Positions 11,738 to 22,459 of a DNA stretch of 64,000 nucleotides are shown in pieces. The first letter of the stretch is position 1. Each line of letters begins with the position of its first letter. The DNA comes from Rhipidocladum racemiflorum (lineage: Eukaryota > Streptophyta > Magnoliopsida > Poales > Poaceae): contig CM070590.1 in NCBI GenBank assembly GCA_036346355.1, forward strand, positions 42,255,749 through 42,319,748, given 5' to 3'. The notes beneath the pieces were generated by a model. The model did not search any database, had not been told where the DNA came from, and was given only the letters and a program-made list of their open reading frames with translations. The translations under genes and the position numbers were made by a program.

Positions 11738-12491
11738 AATTTTATGAGTTTTTAGAAACTGGAATCGTCAAATTCGGAGTTAAAAAGCAAAAGTTATGAT
11801 TATTTAAAGTTTAAATAATCAATTAAATAATTTTGCAGGGAAAAACTTTAGTCCAAAAATTAAATAAAATTCATATTTAGGTAGATCTCAATTTTATACA
11901 AATTTAGAAATTTGAATCACTCAAATTGGAGTTGAAACGCAAAAGTTATAAACGTTTGAAGTTTGAAACAAAATCTGAAATCATTATTTCGAATTAATAA
12001 ATCATTTTCTTTTTCGGAAATTAATTATTGCGTCATCATGGACACGTGTCAGCCTCGGATTGGCCTGCTGACGTCAGCCGGTCCATGGACGTAGTCCACG
12101 CTCAGCTCGGGTCTACCGTGGACTCGGTCCACGACTCCACGTGTCGCTGACATGTGGGCCCACTCGGGTGACGTCATTGCTGACGTCAGCGGGGCTCAGC
12201 CCACGGTGCAGACAGGTGGGTCCATCCGATGACGTCATGGGTGACGTCACGGTGCGATCGGCCGACACGCGGGCCCGCGTGTCGATGCCCACGCTGCACG
12301 CCGCGCGTGGCGCGGTTCGGCCTCCTGGACACGCGTGGCACGATCGTAGCCGTTGGTTTGAAAACCGGCGGCTAGGATTGAATTTGGGCCTCAAGTGCTT
12401 GGGCGACGGGTTAATCTGGGCCGTTGGATCTTGATCTAACGGCCCGGATCCAATCTAGCCTGGTGCGATTCCCGCCACGTGGCACGACCTG

Positions 12492-12513
12492 CCGCTGGAT
12501 CTAGATCCAGCGG
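12492..12513. repeat. Perfect 22-bp palindrome with paired changes
   Basis: The arms are CCGCTGGATCT and AGATCCAGCGG. Compared with the copy at 3416-3437, one T-to-C change in the left arm is matched by an A-to-G change in the right arm, so self-complementarity is kept. Confidence 0.7.
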
Positions 12514-13563
12514 TTGAGATTAGATCTAGGATTTTCAACGGGAACTCACCGAGGGTGACGTGGCGCGATCCGAGCCCTTGGATCTTGATCGGACGGTTGG
12601 TGGAGCTCGGGTCGGCGCGATGGCTTCACGGCCGGGTTGTGGTCGCCGTGGCCGAGGGCGGCGACCACACGAACGGCGTTTGGGACGTGCTCCGGCGAGG
12701 TGAAGGGTCTCTTCGGGTGCGCCTGGCTTCGGGGGTTCCGGATCTGGGGTCAATGGCGGCAGGGGACGGCGGACGGCGGCGGAATCAAGCAAAACCACAG
12801 CGGAGGGATGCTATGACTCCGGCGAGCGATTCCGTCAGATCTACGGCGGCTGAGGCTCGGTGAGATAGGGGCAGAGAGTGCGCGGGGTCACGGCGGTCCT
12901 CGGGGTACCACCCAGACTTAAATGCCCTCGGCATGCCAAGACGGACGGAACCCTAATCCTACACGCAGCGGCGGCGCGGCGGAGGAGTCCGGCTTCGGAC
13001 TAGGCGGGGACGATGACGCACGGCCGTCCACGTGGCACGATCAACGGCCACGATCGCGTGGACGCGATCGGATCCGGGCCAGACACGGCTTGGGTCGGGG
13101 CGATCCAATCCGGACCGTTGGATCCCGATCCAACGGTCGGGATCGATTGGGGTTAAGAACGGGTTTGGTTGAGTCAACTGGCTCGGGTCGGGTTCGGGTC
13201 GGACTCGAACTCGAGTCTGACTCGGGCTCGGTCGGATGAACAGTACAAACCCATTCGCATTTTCCAGCGATTTAATAATTAAAATAATTCCCAGAAATTC
13301 ATTTAATTCATTAAAAATAGCAAAATACTCAGAAAAATTCCAGAAAAATTCTGGAAAATATTTTGGAACATTTTGGACTCGAATAAAATATTTCCAACAA
13401 AATTTTATTTGCAAAATTAAATTCTTTAATTATTTCAAAATGGAATAAATTCAAATAAATTCCAAATAAATCCAAATAAATTCCAGAAAATTCCAAAAAT
13501 TCACCAAAGTGCCAAATCACACATGAATTTAAGAAAAGCAAAATTTTGGGGTGTTACACTACG

Positions 13564-14877
13564 TGTGAACACAGAGGCCCGCATCAAAATGGGTCGCGTC
13601 TTCCATTATGAATGTACATATGCCATAAACATCAATGAACTTGCATAAATACTCAATTTAACAATTGCATAGCCATTTAACCATTCATATTCATCGTATC
13701 ACATGCAAGGATCAAACATAGCAATTTAACATATCACATGAGTATATTGCAATACTACGAAACTATATGACCACCCAAGCCACACCCACCCCAATACACT
13801 TGCCTACAACCTCGCGGGACGAAGTGGCGAGATGTTGATGGCACTCCTGGGGTCAGACCTCCTGCACATAGATACAATCCACTCAAAAACATGCCCACAA
13901 AACATCACAAGAACAATAACTACATCGGTTTCGCAACCCACTCCTAAAACTCGAAAAACAGTAATCTGTCCAAATGGTACAGCAGACTTCTAACGGTCAT
14001 AACTTGAGTTTAACAACCCCAAATCAGGTAAACGAATACATTTTCTCGAACTATAGGAAATTTCCCTTCTTTTTCTATTCGAAAAGTCTTATTCGGCCTC
14101 TAAGTTCCTCTAAGCTAGAGATGAACACAGACTTTACCAATCGCGACACAATTGGACAACGTTCGGTAAAATGGCCATAACTTTTAAACGGCTGAACAAA
14201 ACTAAGTGATTTTGTGCCCAATTAAAGGTAATTCAAAACAGACGCCCCCAAAAAATGACAATATAATTCTCTAAATCGCGCTTGAAGACAACCCTCTAAT
14301 CTACCTGAGAGAAGAACGCCAAAATAGATCTAGAATTCTTCAAATCTAACTAGTTTCAGCACACCATTTGAGGTTAATAGAACCAAAATTCCCCACTAGA
14401 ACAACACCTAATCCTTCCCAAAAATACCCCAACAACAAACCTCTTCTCGACGAATCGAAGAACCGACGAAAGCTCCCTTCTCTCGTCTATGATTCGCCTC
14501 CAATCCGTAGGAAACCGCTGGCTTCTCCTCGGTTGGATGAGCTCCAATGAATGAACAACAGGGAGAGGTGAAGTGGGGGAGGTAGGGGCGGCTTGGGGGG
14601 GAAACCCTAGCTTGGGGGGTGAAGGGGGGAAGGCGCAAGGGGGAGGGAGGCGCAAGGGGAGGAGCCGGCCAAGGGGGAGGCGCAAGGGGTGATGGGGGGC
14701 GGCTAGGGGGTGGAGGGGAAGTGGGCTAGGGTTTAACCAGGTTTGCTTCCCCACACAAGGCCCAAAACCACTCGAAAGTTCCAAAGCTCAATCCTCCAAG
14801 GCCCACACTCTCCCGGAAAAGCCCAAACACCCTGAAAAGCCCAAAAACAAGGCATAAACTCTTACCGTAATGTCACA
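13564..14877 (-). repeat. 3' LTR of element C, right segment
   Basis: The LTR resumes after the CTACG duplication and ends TGTCACA at 14877. Next to it, on the minus strand, is a decayed polypurine stretch (AATGTGGAGAGAA). The G-rich part at 14560-14720 on the plus strand contains repeated GGCGCAAGGGG and corresponds to the same block in the LARD LTRs near 30950-31100 and 40790-40930. Joined length without element 1 is about 2.05 kb. The long ORFs here are low-complexity Pro/Leu-rich and not credible genes. Confidence 0.85.
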
Positions 14878-14959
14878 TTCTCTCCACATTAACAGGATTC
14901 GACCCCAAATCCTAGACACGCCACTACACAAGAACCAAAAAGAAAGAAACTAAGTTTCA

Positions 14960-16145
14960 CTTTTCATACCTAATAAGAATAACTCTGGTACTGCTCACGC
15001 ATGTGAGACTCCAACTCCCAAGTCGCTTCTCTCTCAGACTGGTGCGACCACAGGATTTTGACAAACTTGAGCGTTCTATTCTTCAACACTCACTCTGAAT
15101 GTCCCAGAATTTTCACTGGCTAGGACTCAAAAGTGAGGTTCTGATCAAGCGCCAATGGCTCCAAAGGAACCACAAACTCCGGGTCATGCAAGTACTTTCT
15201 CAGCGTGGATACATGGAACACATTGTGGACCCCTTGCATCAACTCAGGAAGCTCCAAGCGATAAGACAATTTACCAACTCGAGCTGTGATAGGGAATGGC
15301 CCAACATACCTCGAGCTAAGCTTCCCTTTGGTACCAAAACGAACCACACCTTTGTTGGGAGACACTCGAAAAAGCACGCTATCACCCACCTCAAACTCCA
15401 AATCCTGCCTCCTCACATCCACATAGCTTTTCTGTCTACTCTGGGCCACAAGAAGATTATGTCGCACCTCTGCCACCCGATGCACGGTTTACTGAACCCA
15501 ATCCAGTCCAAGGATCGCTCTCTCTCCTACTACATCCCAGCATAACGGTGATCTACACTTCCGGCCATACAACACTTCATAAGGAGCGGCCCGGATGCTC
15601 AAATGATAGCTGTTATTATAAGCAAACTCTGCTAGTGGCAGATAATCTTCCCAGTTACCTTTGCATGCCATCACACAAGCCCTAAGCATATCCTCTAAAG
15701 TCTGAATGGTATGCTTAGATTGCCCATCAGTTTGAGGATGAAAAGCGGTGCTTAGGCGAAGTTGTGTGCCAAAAGCACTCTGCAAACTCTCCCAGAATTT
15801 AGAGATAAACTTCACATCCCGGTTAGAGATAATCTTGGGCACACCATTCAGTCTCACAATTTCCAACACATAGATAGGAGCCAACTCACTCGTTGAATTT
15901 GTAGTGCGGATAGGAATGAAGTGAGTGGACTTGCTAAGATGATCCACCACAACCCAAACATCATCCTTCCCTCATTGAGTACGAGGTAGGCCAACCACAA
16001 AGTCCATATATACATCATCCCAAGGCCAGAGAGGAATCTCAAGTGGCTGCAACAACCCGACAGGACGCTTATGTTCAGCCTTAACCATCTGACAGATCTC
16101 GCAAGATGCCACATACTTAGCAACATCAACCCTCATCCTTTTCCA
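14960..16145 (-). pseudogene. Integrase and chromodomain of element C
   Basis: The minus strand carries YVASCEIC near 16100, WVVVDHLSKSTHFIPIRTT near 15900-15960, and PKIISNRDVKFISKFWESL near 15800, with the second catalytic Asp. FHPQTDGQSKHTIQTLEDML follows near 15690-15740 (Gln and Ser in the usual TDGQSE context), then APYEVLYGRKCRSPLCW. The C-terminal part has RYVGPFPITARVGKLSYRLE and VHNVFHVSTLRKYLHDPE. A chromodomain tail then reads LKFVKILWSHQSEREATWEL near 14990-15060. Stops occur near 15115, 15487 and 15975. Unlike element 1, the chromodomain is retained. Confidence 0.85.
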
Positions 16146-16413
16146 CTAGAAATTCTTTTTCAAGTCCCTGTACATCTTAGTATCCCCAGGATGGACCGTG
16201 TATGGGGTTCGATGAGCCTCTTTCAGGATATCCTCCTTGACTTGCGATTTCTGAGGTACACTGTGCTCACACTTAGCAGTCCACTGAAATTTCACTCCCT
16301 TCTGGGTCAACTGCGAAAGTGGCTTCGCAATGATGGAGAAGTCCTGCACAAAACGATGGTAATATCCAGCCAACCCAAGGAAGCTATGCACCTCTTTAAC
16401 ATTAGAGGGTCTC
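16146..16413 (-). pseudogene. RT connection fused to integrase start; RNase H deleted (element C)
   Basis: One open frame reads MHSFLGLAGYYHRFVQDFSI, then IAKPLSQLTQKGVKFQWTAK, then VPQKSQVKEDILKEAHRTPY. The first part is the end of the RT/connection region and the last is the zinc-binding start of integrase. The RNase H domain that should lie between them, roughly 200 or more residues, is absent. The join is in frame, near 16262. This is an old internal deletion of element C. Confidence 0.8.
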
Positions 16414-16418
16414 TTCCA

Positions 16419-17856
16419 TGTTGGTGATATGCCCTAGAGGCAATCATGTGAGATGATTATATCATACGTCTATGTTCATGTACTTATCAGTTCCATGAAT
16501 AAATATCACTCCTTTGTTCATTGAGTACGACTTAATTGTGAAATACATTGGTTATATGACATTATTCTAAATGATCCCTGGTCACATATCATTATGTGGG
16601 ACAATAGTGATTTGACCAGCACATATATTGATTGATGGTAATGTTTCACATACCATAGATATGGAGATATCAAATCAATAATGTGGGCACATGTTAGAGA
16701 ACAAGGGGTTGGATAGACCCGCTCCGAGACACTGCTGAGATTGTTATCTTAAGAAGTGCCATCAGGATGTAGTCTCGAGTGGTATACCTATATGATCCTT
16801 TGACCTGAGATTCTTATTGATTCTCAGCATGTGTAATTGTATACTTTGGGGCTATCAAACGCTTCACCATAACAGGGGAGTTATAAAGGTAGCTTACGGG
16901 TATGCCATGAAACATGACGTGAGATGTAAGAGATCAAGATGGAATTTGCCCCTCCTTGATAACGGGAGAGATATCTCTGGGCCCCTCGGTGTGGATGGAT
17001 AAGGAAAAGTGCATGGCCATGCCAAAGTGATTATATAGTTAATCACGAATTATATCCATTACAATGAGGAGTGAATTTGTCGAGCTATCACAAGGGTGGC
17101 ACGCTTCTTACCTGTAGCTTGACTGATATCGTATATCAAGGTTCAGTTGATTCGATCATTGTGTACATTCGGGGGTCAATATGTGCTGCTAGGTACCGCT
17201 ATTGACTTGTGGTCTGGAAAAAGGGTTCTCTGGGACCGCGGCTGACTTGTACATGAGCCTAATGGGTCACACACTTAACGGGTTGGATCATGTGTAATGG
17301 ATCGGATCCATTAGTGGGTTTATGTGGATTTGGATCCTCTAGCGTCTTAATGGATTTCTATTGTAGAAGATCCATTAGTGCGAGCCCTAGTGGGCTTCTA
17401 TTACAGAAGGCCCGTTAGTGCGCTCTATATAAAGGAGGTGTGGGGCGCATGGAGTGACAGCCTCTCCCCACCACAAGCCCTAGCCGCCACCGCCCCACTA
17501 AACTCCTAGCCGCACGCGTGGGTGCTAGCACACCAGCGGTGATCCCACCCTGACGTGTGGATACCGTAGAGGCGTCATCGGCTATGCCGTCGGCGCTGAT
17601 CGATTCAATCGGCTACATCAACTGTGCGACTAGAACGAAGCTGTTGTGACGGGGATCCACGATGAGGAGGAGGTGTACCACGTCGTGTTCGACTATGTAC
17701 TGTGCTTCGGAGCACGCGGGGAGGCTTCACCCACTCTACTTCCGTTGCTAACGTGCTCCAAGGGTAATGCTCCATGATCTCTGACTCGCATGTTTCCTGG
17801 GTGTTCACGTTAGAAAAGTTTTGTTTTCGGGTAGCGTAGCACCGCGTTCTCCTTCA
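16419..17856 (+). mobile_element. Solo LTR, copia (Angela/BARE-like)
   Basis: It starts TGTTGGTGATATGCCCTAGA and ends CCTTCA, 1,438 bases. It is flanked by TTCCA (16414-16418 and 17857-17861). The start resembles Angela/BARE-type LTRs of grasses, as does a TATA box (CTATATAAA, 17425-17433) about 1 kb in. No internal region is present, so it arose by LTR-LTR recombination. Without it, the element C RT frame reads through (VILDW on one side, KRPSNVKEV on the other). Confidence 0.9.
17425..17433 (+). promoter_or_regulatory. TATA box of copia solo LTR
   Basis: CTATATAAA is followed by a GGAGG purine run, at the position expected in Angela/BARE LTRs. It could still fire outward into flanking sequence. 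Confidence 0.6.
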
Positions 17857-17974
17857 TTCCAGTCCAAAATTACTGAGACTTTACTAGGGTCCACAGAAAT
17901 GCCCTCTGAATTGATGATATGGCCAAGGAAACCCACCTCTGGAATCCAGAACTCACATTTCTTTAATTTACAAT
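17857..17974 (-). pseudogene. RT fragment of element C between two solo LTRs
   Basis: The minus strand reads CKLKKCEFWIPEVGFLGHII, then NSEGISVDPSKVSVILDW. This is the RT stretch just after the catalytic block. Both ends are target duplications (TTCCA and ACAAT), so this 118-base piece is bracketed by two independent insertions. Confidence 0.9.
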
Positions 17975-18300
17975 TGTAAGCGTATAAGCTAACAGACCAC
18001 TTCACGAACGGGTTGTGAGAAGTCCGAATCAGGGGCTTTCGTGGGGATCGCTCTGGACGCAGCAGACAAAAAATGAACCAAGTTCGCAAGAAGACACTAG
18101 GGTTTATCCAGGTTCGGGCCCTCCTTGCGAGTAAAAACCCTAGTCCTGTTGGGATTGCTCTGGATTATGCCTTTGTGGGAAATCGCTCAAGACAGCTCCG
18201 CTGGGACTCGCCCGCCTCCTGAGATGAGGCGGCCGAGAGAAAGGAGAAGAACTGTCCGAAAAGAAGAACCAGACCCCCCTTTTCCATGCACCTCAGTTAC

Positions 18301-18310
18301 CTTATATATC
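18301..18310 (-). promoter_or_regulatory. TATA box of 1.14-kb solo LTR
   Basis: GATATATAAG lies on the minus strand, between the repeat array (upstream) and the putative R-U5 part. Confidence 0.5.
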
Positions 18311-18647
18311 TCCCGGTCGGCTGAGGTGCATGGGGCTTACAAAAAGGGGAGTACATCGAAGGCACCGGGCGAACTACAATTAATGTGCCCGTCACTATTC
18401 TTGCAGCCTAATTAATGCTTTGGTGCAGCCGTCCTATTCTCCGCTTCGGGCCCCGCACCTGCCGGCGTCGTCCGCTCTGCTGGAGTGGGAACATGCACCA
18501 TGACATCCCCCGCTATTTATGGCATGCGTTGGGAACACACGCCACCATACTGTGGCCTTCACTATCCCCATTTAATGCGCCCGATGCGCATTAAATGTCT
18601 TTGACCTTCTGTGCGGCTGCCTAGGCTGCTGAGTGGCCTAGGGAACT

Positions 18648-19077
18648 GAGCGCCAGCGGTGTGGCCTGGTCGCCACGTGTCCGCTGGGCGATCACTCAGC
18701 TGACCGCCAGCGGCGTGGCCTGGTCGCCACCTACTCGAGGGCGGTCACTTAACTGATCGCCAACGGCGTGGCCTGGTCGCCACGTGTTCGCTGGGCGACC
18801 ACTCAGCTAACAGCCAGCGGCGTGGCCTGGTCGCCACCTGCTCGAGGGCGGTCACTTAACTGATCGCCAACGACGTGGCCTGGTCGCCACGTGTCCGCTG
18901 GGCGACCACTCTGCTGACCGCCAGCGACGTGGCCTGGTCGCCTCCTGCTCGAGGGCGGTCACCGAGCTGATTGCCAGCGGCGTGGCCTGACCGCCACCTG
19001 CCCACGGGCGATCACTTCAACTGACAGCCAGCGTCGTGGTCTAGACACCACCTGTCCACTAGCGGCTCTTACTAAAG
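18648..19077. repeat. Minisatellite of about 53-54 bp units, 8 copies
   Basis: Each unit contains GCCAGCGGCGTGGCCTGGTC and then GCCAC. Two subtypes alternate in the first copies, one with CACGTGTCCGCTGGGCGA and one with CACCTGCTCGAGGGCGGT, giving a higher-order period near 107 bp. The last two units are diverged. The array lies in the putative U3 of the solo LTR. Confidence 0.85.
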
Positions 19078-19111
19078 TGTAGTGGGCAACCTGGTGTAAA
19101 ATACACCAACA

Positions 19112-19830
19112 ACAATAGAATTGATTCTCCCTTAATGTACACAGCACTAGCCTCTTGTGTTGTTCATGCTCTTCTTCTGATTTAGAGTAAACCAGAATGT
19201 CATCAACGAATACTACCACAAAATCATCCAGATACTAGTGTAGGATATTGTTCATCGCCTCAATAAAAACAGTAAGAGCATTAGTTAGTCCAAAAGATAT
19301 AACTTTAAATTCATAGTGCCCATACCTAGTGGAGAAAGCAGTATTCTCAAAATCTTGTTCCCTCACACGAATCTGATTGTAACCAGACTGAAGATCAATT
19401 TTAGAGAACACCTTTGCTCCCTTTAGCTGGTCAAAGCGATACTCAATACGGGGCAAAAGGATACTTGTTTTTGATAGTCACTTGACCGAGAGCACGATAG
19501 TCAATGCACATGCACCAACTACCATCCTTCTTAGAAACAAAAAGGACAGGTGCTCCCCATGGTGACACACCGCACCGAATAAAACCCTTGGCCAACAAAT
19601 CCTCCAACTGCTTTTTCAACTCGTCTTGAAAAGGACGAGCCAAGCGGTATGGAGATAGGTCGAGTGGCAGGAAGAAGATCAATTCTAAACTCCACACTCC
19701 TCTTAGGAGGCAAACTAGGAAGCTCATTAGGAAATACATCAACAAATTCCATCACCACAAGAATCTCCTCAATTGATACAGAAGATGATGGCTTCTCAGA
19801 AATAACCATGAGAAAACCCAACTATCGCAA
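19112..19830 (-). pseudogene. Reverse transcriptase of element C, main part
   Basis: In order on the minus strand: PPKRSVEFRIDLLPATRPIS, YRLARPFQDELKKQLEDLLA, GVSPWGAPVLFVSKKDGSW, MCIDYRALGQVTIKNKYP, RIEYRFDQLKGAKVFSKIDL and QSGYNQIRVREQDFENTAFS. After these come RYGHYEFKVISFGLTNA and VVVFVDDILVYSKSEEEHEQ. The FVDD catalytic pair is intact. A frame change near 19445-19455 and a stop near 19234 break it. The C-terminal continuation lies at 17857-17974 and 16146-16413. Confidence 0.9.
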
Positions 19831-20500
19831 ACGGTGACTAGGAAATAAATTGGTCAAAGCAAAGAAGGAACTGGAGGGTATGCCACCCTGAAAAGTCAAT
19901 TCCACTCCTAACGGAGCCTGCAAGGCAACTGTCTTCCAAAAGCAACAAATCTTGGCACGGTATTGATGCATCTAGTCCATGCCCAAAATGACATCAAAAG
20001 GGGCCAACGGAATCACCATAAGATTAGCAAAGAAAACCTCATCATCCATGGTAATATTGCATCCCAGGCAAACCATGGAACTAGCAATAAGACCCCCAGA
20101 GAACTGACTACCAAAGACTCAGAAATCCGCTGCACTCCCAACTTAGCTCTACTAGCAAAATCAGAGGATACAAAAGAATAGGATGCTACAGAATCAAAAA
20201 AAACAAAAGCATCAACTGAATCCATAAGGAAAGTACCTGATACCACCTCCGGATGCCCAACTGACTCAATAGTCGGCAAGGCGTACACTCTTGGTGGCGT
20301 CGGGGCAGCAGGAGCCCCGACCCCTGGCTGATGCCGCAAAATAGCTGGGCGCGGCGGGGTGAGCTGAGAAGGAGCTGACAGTTGCGGGCACCAAAAGGCC
20401 GCAGGTGGCACCCAGGTAGAGGGCTGTGGGGGAGCAGCAGCCGCTAGTATCTGCACCGACCCTCTGGAAGAAGCAGTTGCAGAGGGAGCAGGAGGCACGG
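19830..20500 (-). pseudogene. Protease of element C
   Basis: The minus strand reads VYALPTIESVGHPEVVSGTF, then FFDSVASYSFVSSDFASRAK. The gypsy protease active site is normally DSGAS; here it is DSVAS, so the catalytic loop Gly is replaced by Val. SFDVILGMD near 19985 is the second conserved block, followed by a stop. A Pro/Ala-rich linker precedes the domain, joining it to the zinc knuckles. Confidence 0.85.
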
Positions 20501-20730
20501 GCTCCCACTTGATAATGCTACAAGGATTCATCCGGCAGACTCGCCCCATATGGCTAGGTCAGCCACAGTGGTTGCACTCCCTGGTCCATGTACACTCCGC
20601 GGCATGGTGTCCACCACCGCACTTGAAACAGATCATGCCCTACCATGGAGCAGGGCGAACAGCCACCCACAAAGAAGATGACTAAGGCTGCTTCCACTTA
20701 GCCCCTGAGGAGGAACTCTGTCCCCCATTG
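20500..20730 (-). pseudogene. gag: Gag C-terminus of element C: two zinc knuckles
   Basis: The minus strand carries CFKCGGGHHAAEC and then CNHCG, a stop, PSHMGRVC. These are two CCHC-type knuckles in tandem, with a stop inside the second. They bind element RNA. The upstream end (20730) is cut by a solo LTR. A stop also precedes MICFKC, so the gag frame was already lost here. Confidence 0.85.
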
Positions 20731-22024
20731 TGTTAGTGTTACGCCCTTGAGGCAGTCATATAGATGATTGTCACATGACTATGTTTATGAATAATAATAT
20801 GATTATTGGTCCAATGAATGTATATCATTATATTGATCAACAAGTATGTGACTTGCTTATGAAACTCTTTATTTATTGATATAATTCTGTAAGTATCTCT
20901 GATCGGATATCATCTTAGTGGACAACGATGAATAGATCAGCACATGTATTGATCGATGATCATGTTTCATAGATCATAGGATATGGATATATCATCAATA
21001 CATTGTGAACACATGTTGAAAAACATGATTTAGATAGACCCATAATGAGACACTACGAGAATGTTACATTCTTATGTGTCATCAGTGTATCTCATACATA
21101 GTAGATGTATGATCCTTAGACCTGAGATTGTCATGTTTCCTACATGTGTGATAGTTTACCTTGGGGTTACCAAACATATTTCCTAACCGGATAGTTATAA
21201 AGGTAGGTTTCATGTTCACTATGAAACATGCAGAGGGAAGTGAGTGATCAAGATGGGATTTTCGACTCCGGTGTAACGGAGATATATGTCTAGGGCACTC
21301 GTGTGATATGATTAAGGAAGTCCATGGCCATGCCGTGATTGAGAATTCAATCACAACTTATTAATCTATCACATATACGAGAGATGGATTGAACTATCAA
21401 AGGATGACATGCTTCTCGCCTTGAGTTCGTTCTTCAAATAGTTTGGCAAAGGGATTATTACATCAGTACTTTAATCATGTGCGTTTGGGAGTTGGCATGC
21501 TCTGCTAGGAGCCGCTACCGACTATTGGATTAGGAAAGGGTTTTCCAAATCTATGTCCAAATGCGCATGAACTTACAGGGTCACACACTTAACGGGCTGG
21601 GACACATTAATTCAGATTGGATCCATAATTAATGGACCTCATGGGCTTAACGCACTGATGGGCCCTAGATAAGGGTTTCGTCGCGTGGCTATATAAGGAG
21701 AGGAGAAGGGTGGGCGTCACACAGTTCTTTTCGTCCAGAACCCTAGCCTCCACCACTCGTTGCCATTGCCCCTGCCGAGCGACACGGTGCTTGCACGCCG
21801 ACGCACGGCGTTCCATCCATGGACATGTGGATAACGTAGAGGTGCTACTGCGGTTGCTGCGGCGCTGATCATCAAGGAGGAGTACGTACGACGACGTACA
21901 ACGGTGGTGATCGGTGACGAGGAGACGTTCAACATGACGTGAACGACTACTTCTTGTACCTTGACGCGTGCGACGTGAGAACCGGCTTCTCCAACTCGTC
22001 TTCCGCTGCTTCTTGGATGTAGGT
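20731..22024 (+). mobile_element. Solo LTR, copia, 3' end decayed
   Basis: It starts TGTTAGTGTTACGCCCTTGA and aligns with the copia solo LTR at 16419, including the TATA box (CTATATAAGG, 21689-21698) and the downstream GAGGAG stretch. Candidate duplications are CATTG (20726-20730) and CACTG (22025-22029), with one mismatch. The right end lacks CA and is about 100 bases shorter than the other copy, so it is truncated or eroded. It lies in gag of element C. Confidence 0.7.
21689..21698 (+). promoter_or_regulatory. TATA box of second copia solo LTR
   Basis: CTATATAAGG is in the same relative position as the TATA box of the first copia solo LTR. Confidence 0.55.
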
Positions 22025-22459
22025 CACTGAGAAGACCCACCCCCTCCACCAAAGCTCCTCTTATGGCCACCGCCAGGAGCCACTGGAACCCCTAAACCGC
22101 TAGGGTTTTGCTTATCCATGGAGCGCTCCAACTCGAGCTCCATACCCTTCGCCTACTCCACCATGGAGCAGAAGTCACGAGGGACAGTTTCCCCCATGAC
22201 AACTCTGAACTCCTGATTGAGGCCCCTACGGAACCTCCTCACCATCTGCCTGTCATCCGCTACCACAGCCGGTACAAAGCGAACCACATTGTGGAACTCC
22301 ACCTCATACTCTACCACCGACTTCTACCCTTACGTGAGAGTGGACAAAGTATGCTCCATCCTCTCAAGAAAGCACTCCAGGTAGAACTTGGCTCGAAGTG
22401 AGCCACAAAGTCATCCCAAGTGACAGGTCCAAGAGCAGGGGCCCTCGCAGTAAGAACCC
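22025..22459 (-). pseudogene. gag: Gag middle part of element C
   Basis: The minus strand reads GPVTWDDFVAHFEP and further downstream VVEYEVEFHNVVRFVPAV, then RRFRRGLNQEFRVVMGE. This is the C-terminal half of the retrotrans_gag domain, which assembles the capsid. The frame changes several times. A Gly-rich stretch (GGGHKRSFGGGG) leads towards the zinc knuckles. The N-terminal half continues at 49110-49548, on the other side of the CACTA insertion. Confidence 0.8.

Larger units (their letters stand above)
951..13558 (-). mobile_element. Element 1: complete Ty3/gypsy retrotransposon (12.6 kb)
   Basis: Two LTRs of about 3.53 kb start TGTCGGGACC and end GTGTTACA on the plus strand. They are flanked by the 5-bp target duplication CTACG (946-950 and 13559-13563). 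Read on the minus strand, the order is 5' LTR, Met-tRNA primer site, an extra ORF, gag, protease, RT, RNase H, integrase, remnant chromodomain, polypurine tract, 3' LTR. The PR-RT-RH-IN order makes it gypsy. The chromodomain remnant and gag type suggest the Tekay/Del branch. It sits in the LTR of element C. It is young in structure, since both ends and the duplication are intact, but gag and pol carry many frameshifts. Confidence 0.95.
10025..13558 (-). repeat. 5' LTR of element 1
   Basis: This LTR is 3,534 bases and drives the element on the minus strand. A TATA-like TTTAAGT lies near 12918 (sense, minus). It has the same content as the other LTR: hairpin at 10388-10414, 75-codon ORF at 11510-11737, CTCTGCAGAG/TTCGAA module near 10715-10770, palindrome at 12492-12513. 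It is followed by CTACG (13559-13563). Confidence 0.95.
17975..19111 (-). mobile_element. Solo LTR with internal minisatellite (1.14 kb)
   Basis: It has TGT...ACA ends and the 5-bp duplication ACAAT (17970-17974 and 19112-19116). The RT frame of element C resumes exactly across it (RENQFY before, CKLKK after). The orientation is probably minus: a TATA box GATATATAAG lies on the minus strand at 18301-18310, with the repeat array upstream of it in the U3 position. The parent family is not certain; a gypsy element is likely. Confidence 0.85.

Noticed and set aside
14374..14784. Pro/Leu-rich 136-codon ORF in the element C LTR (and similar at 30711-31079, 40600-40905)
   Set aside because: It lies in the G-rich leader of LTRs; composition explains the open frame, and it is not conserved as protein between copies.
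15099..15545. 148-codon plus-strand ORF opposite the integrase
   Set aside because: It is the antisense shadow of the integrase C-terminal domain on the minus strand.
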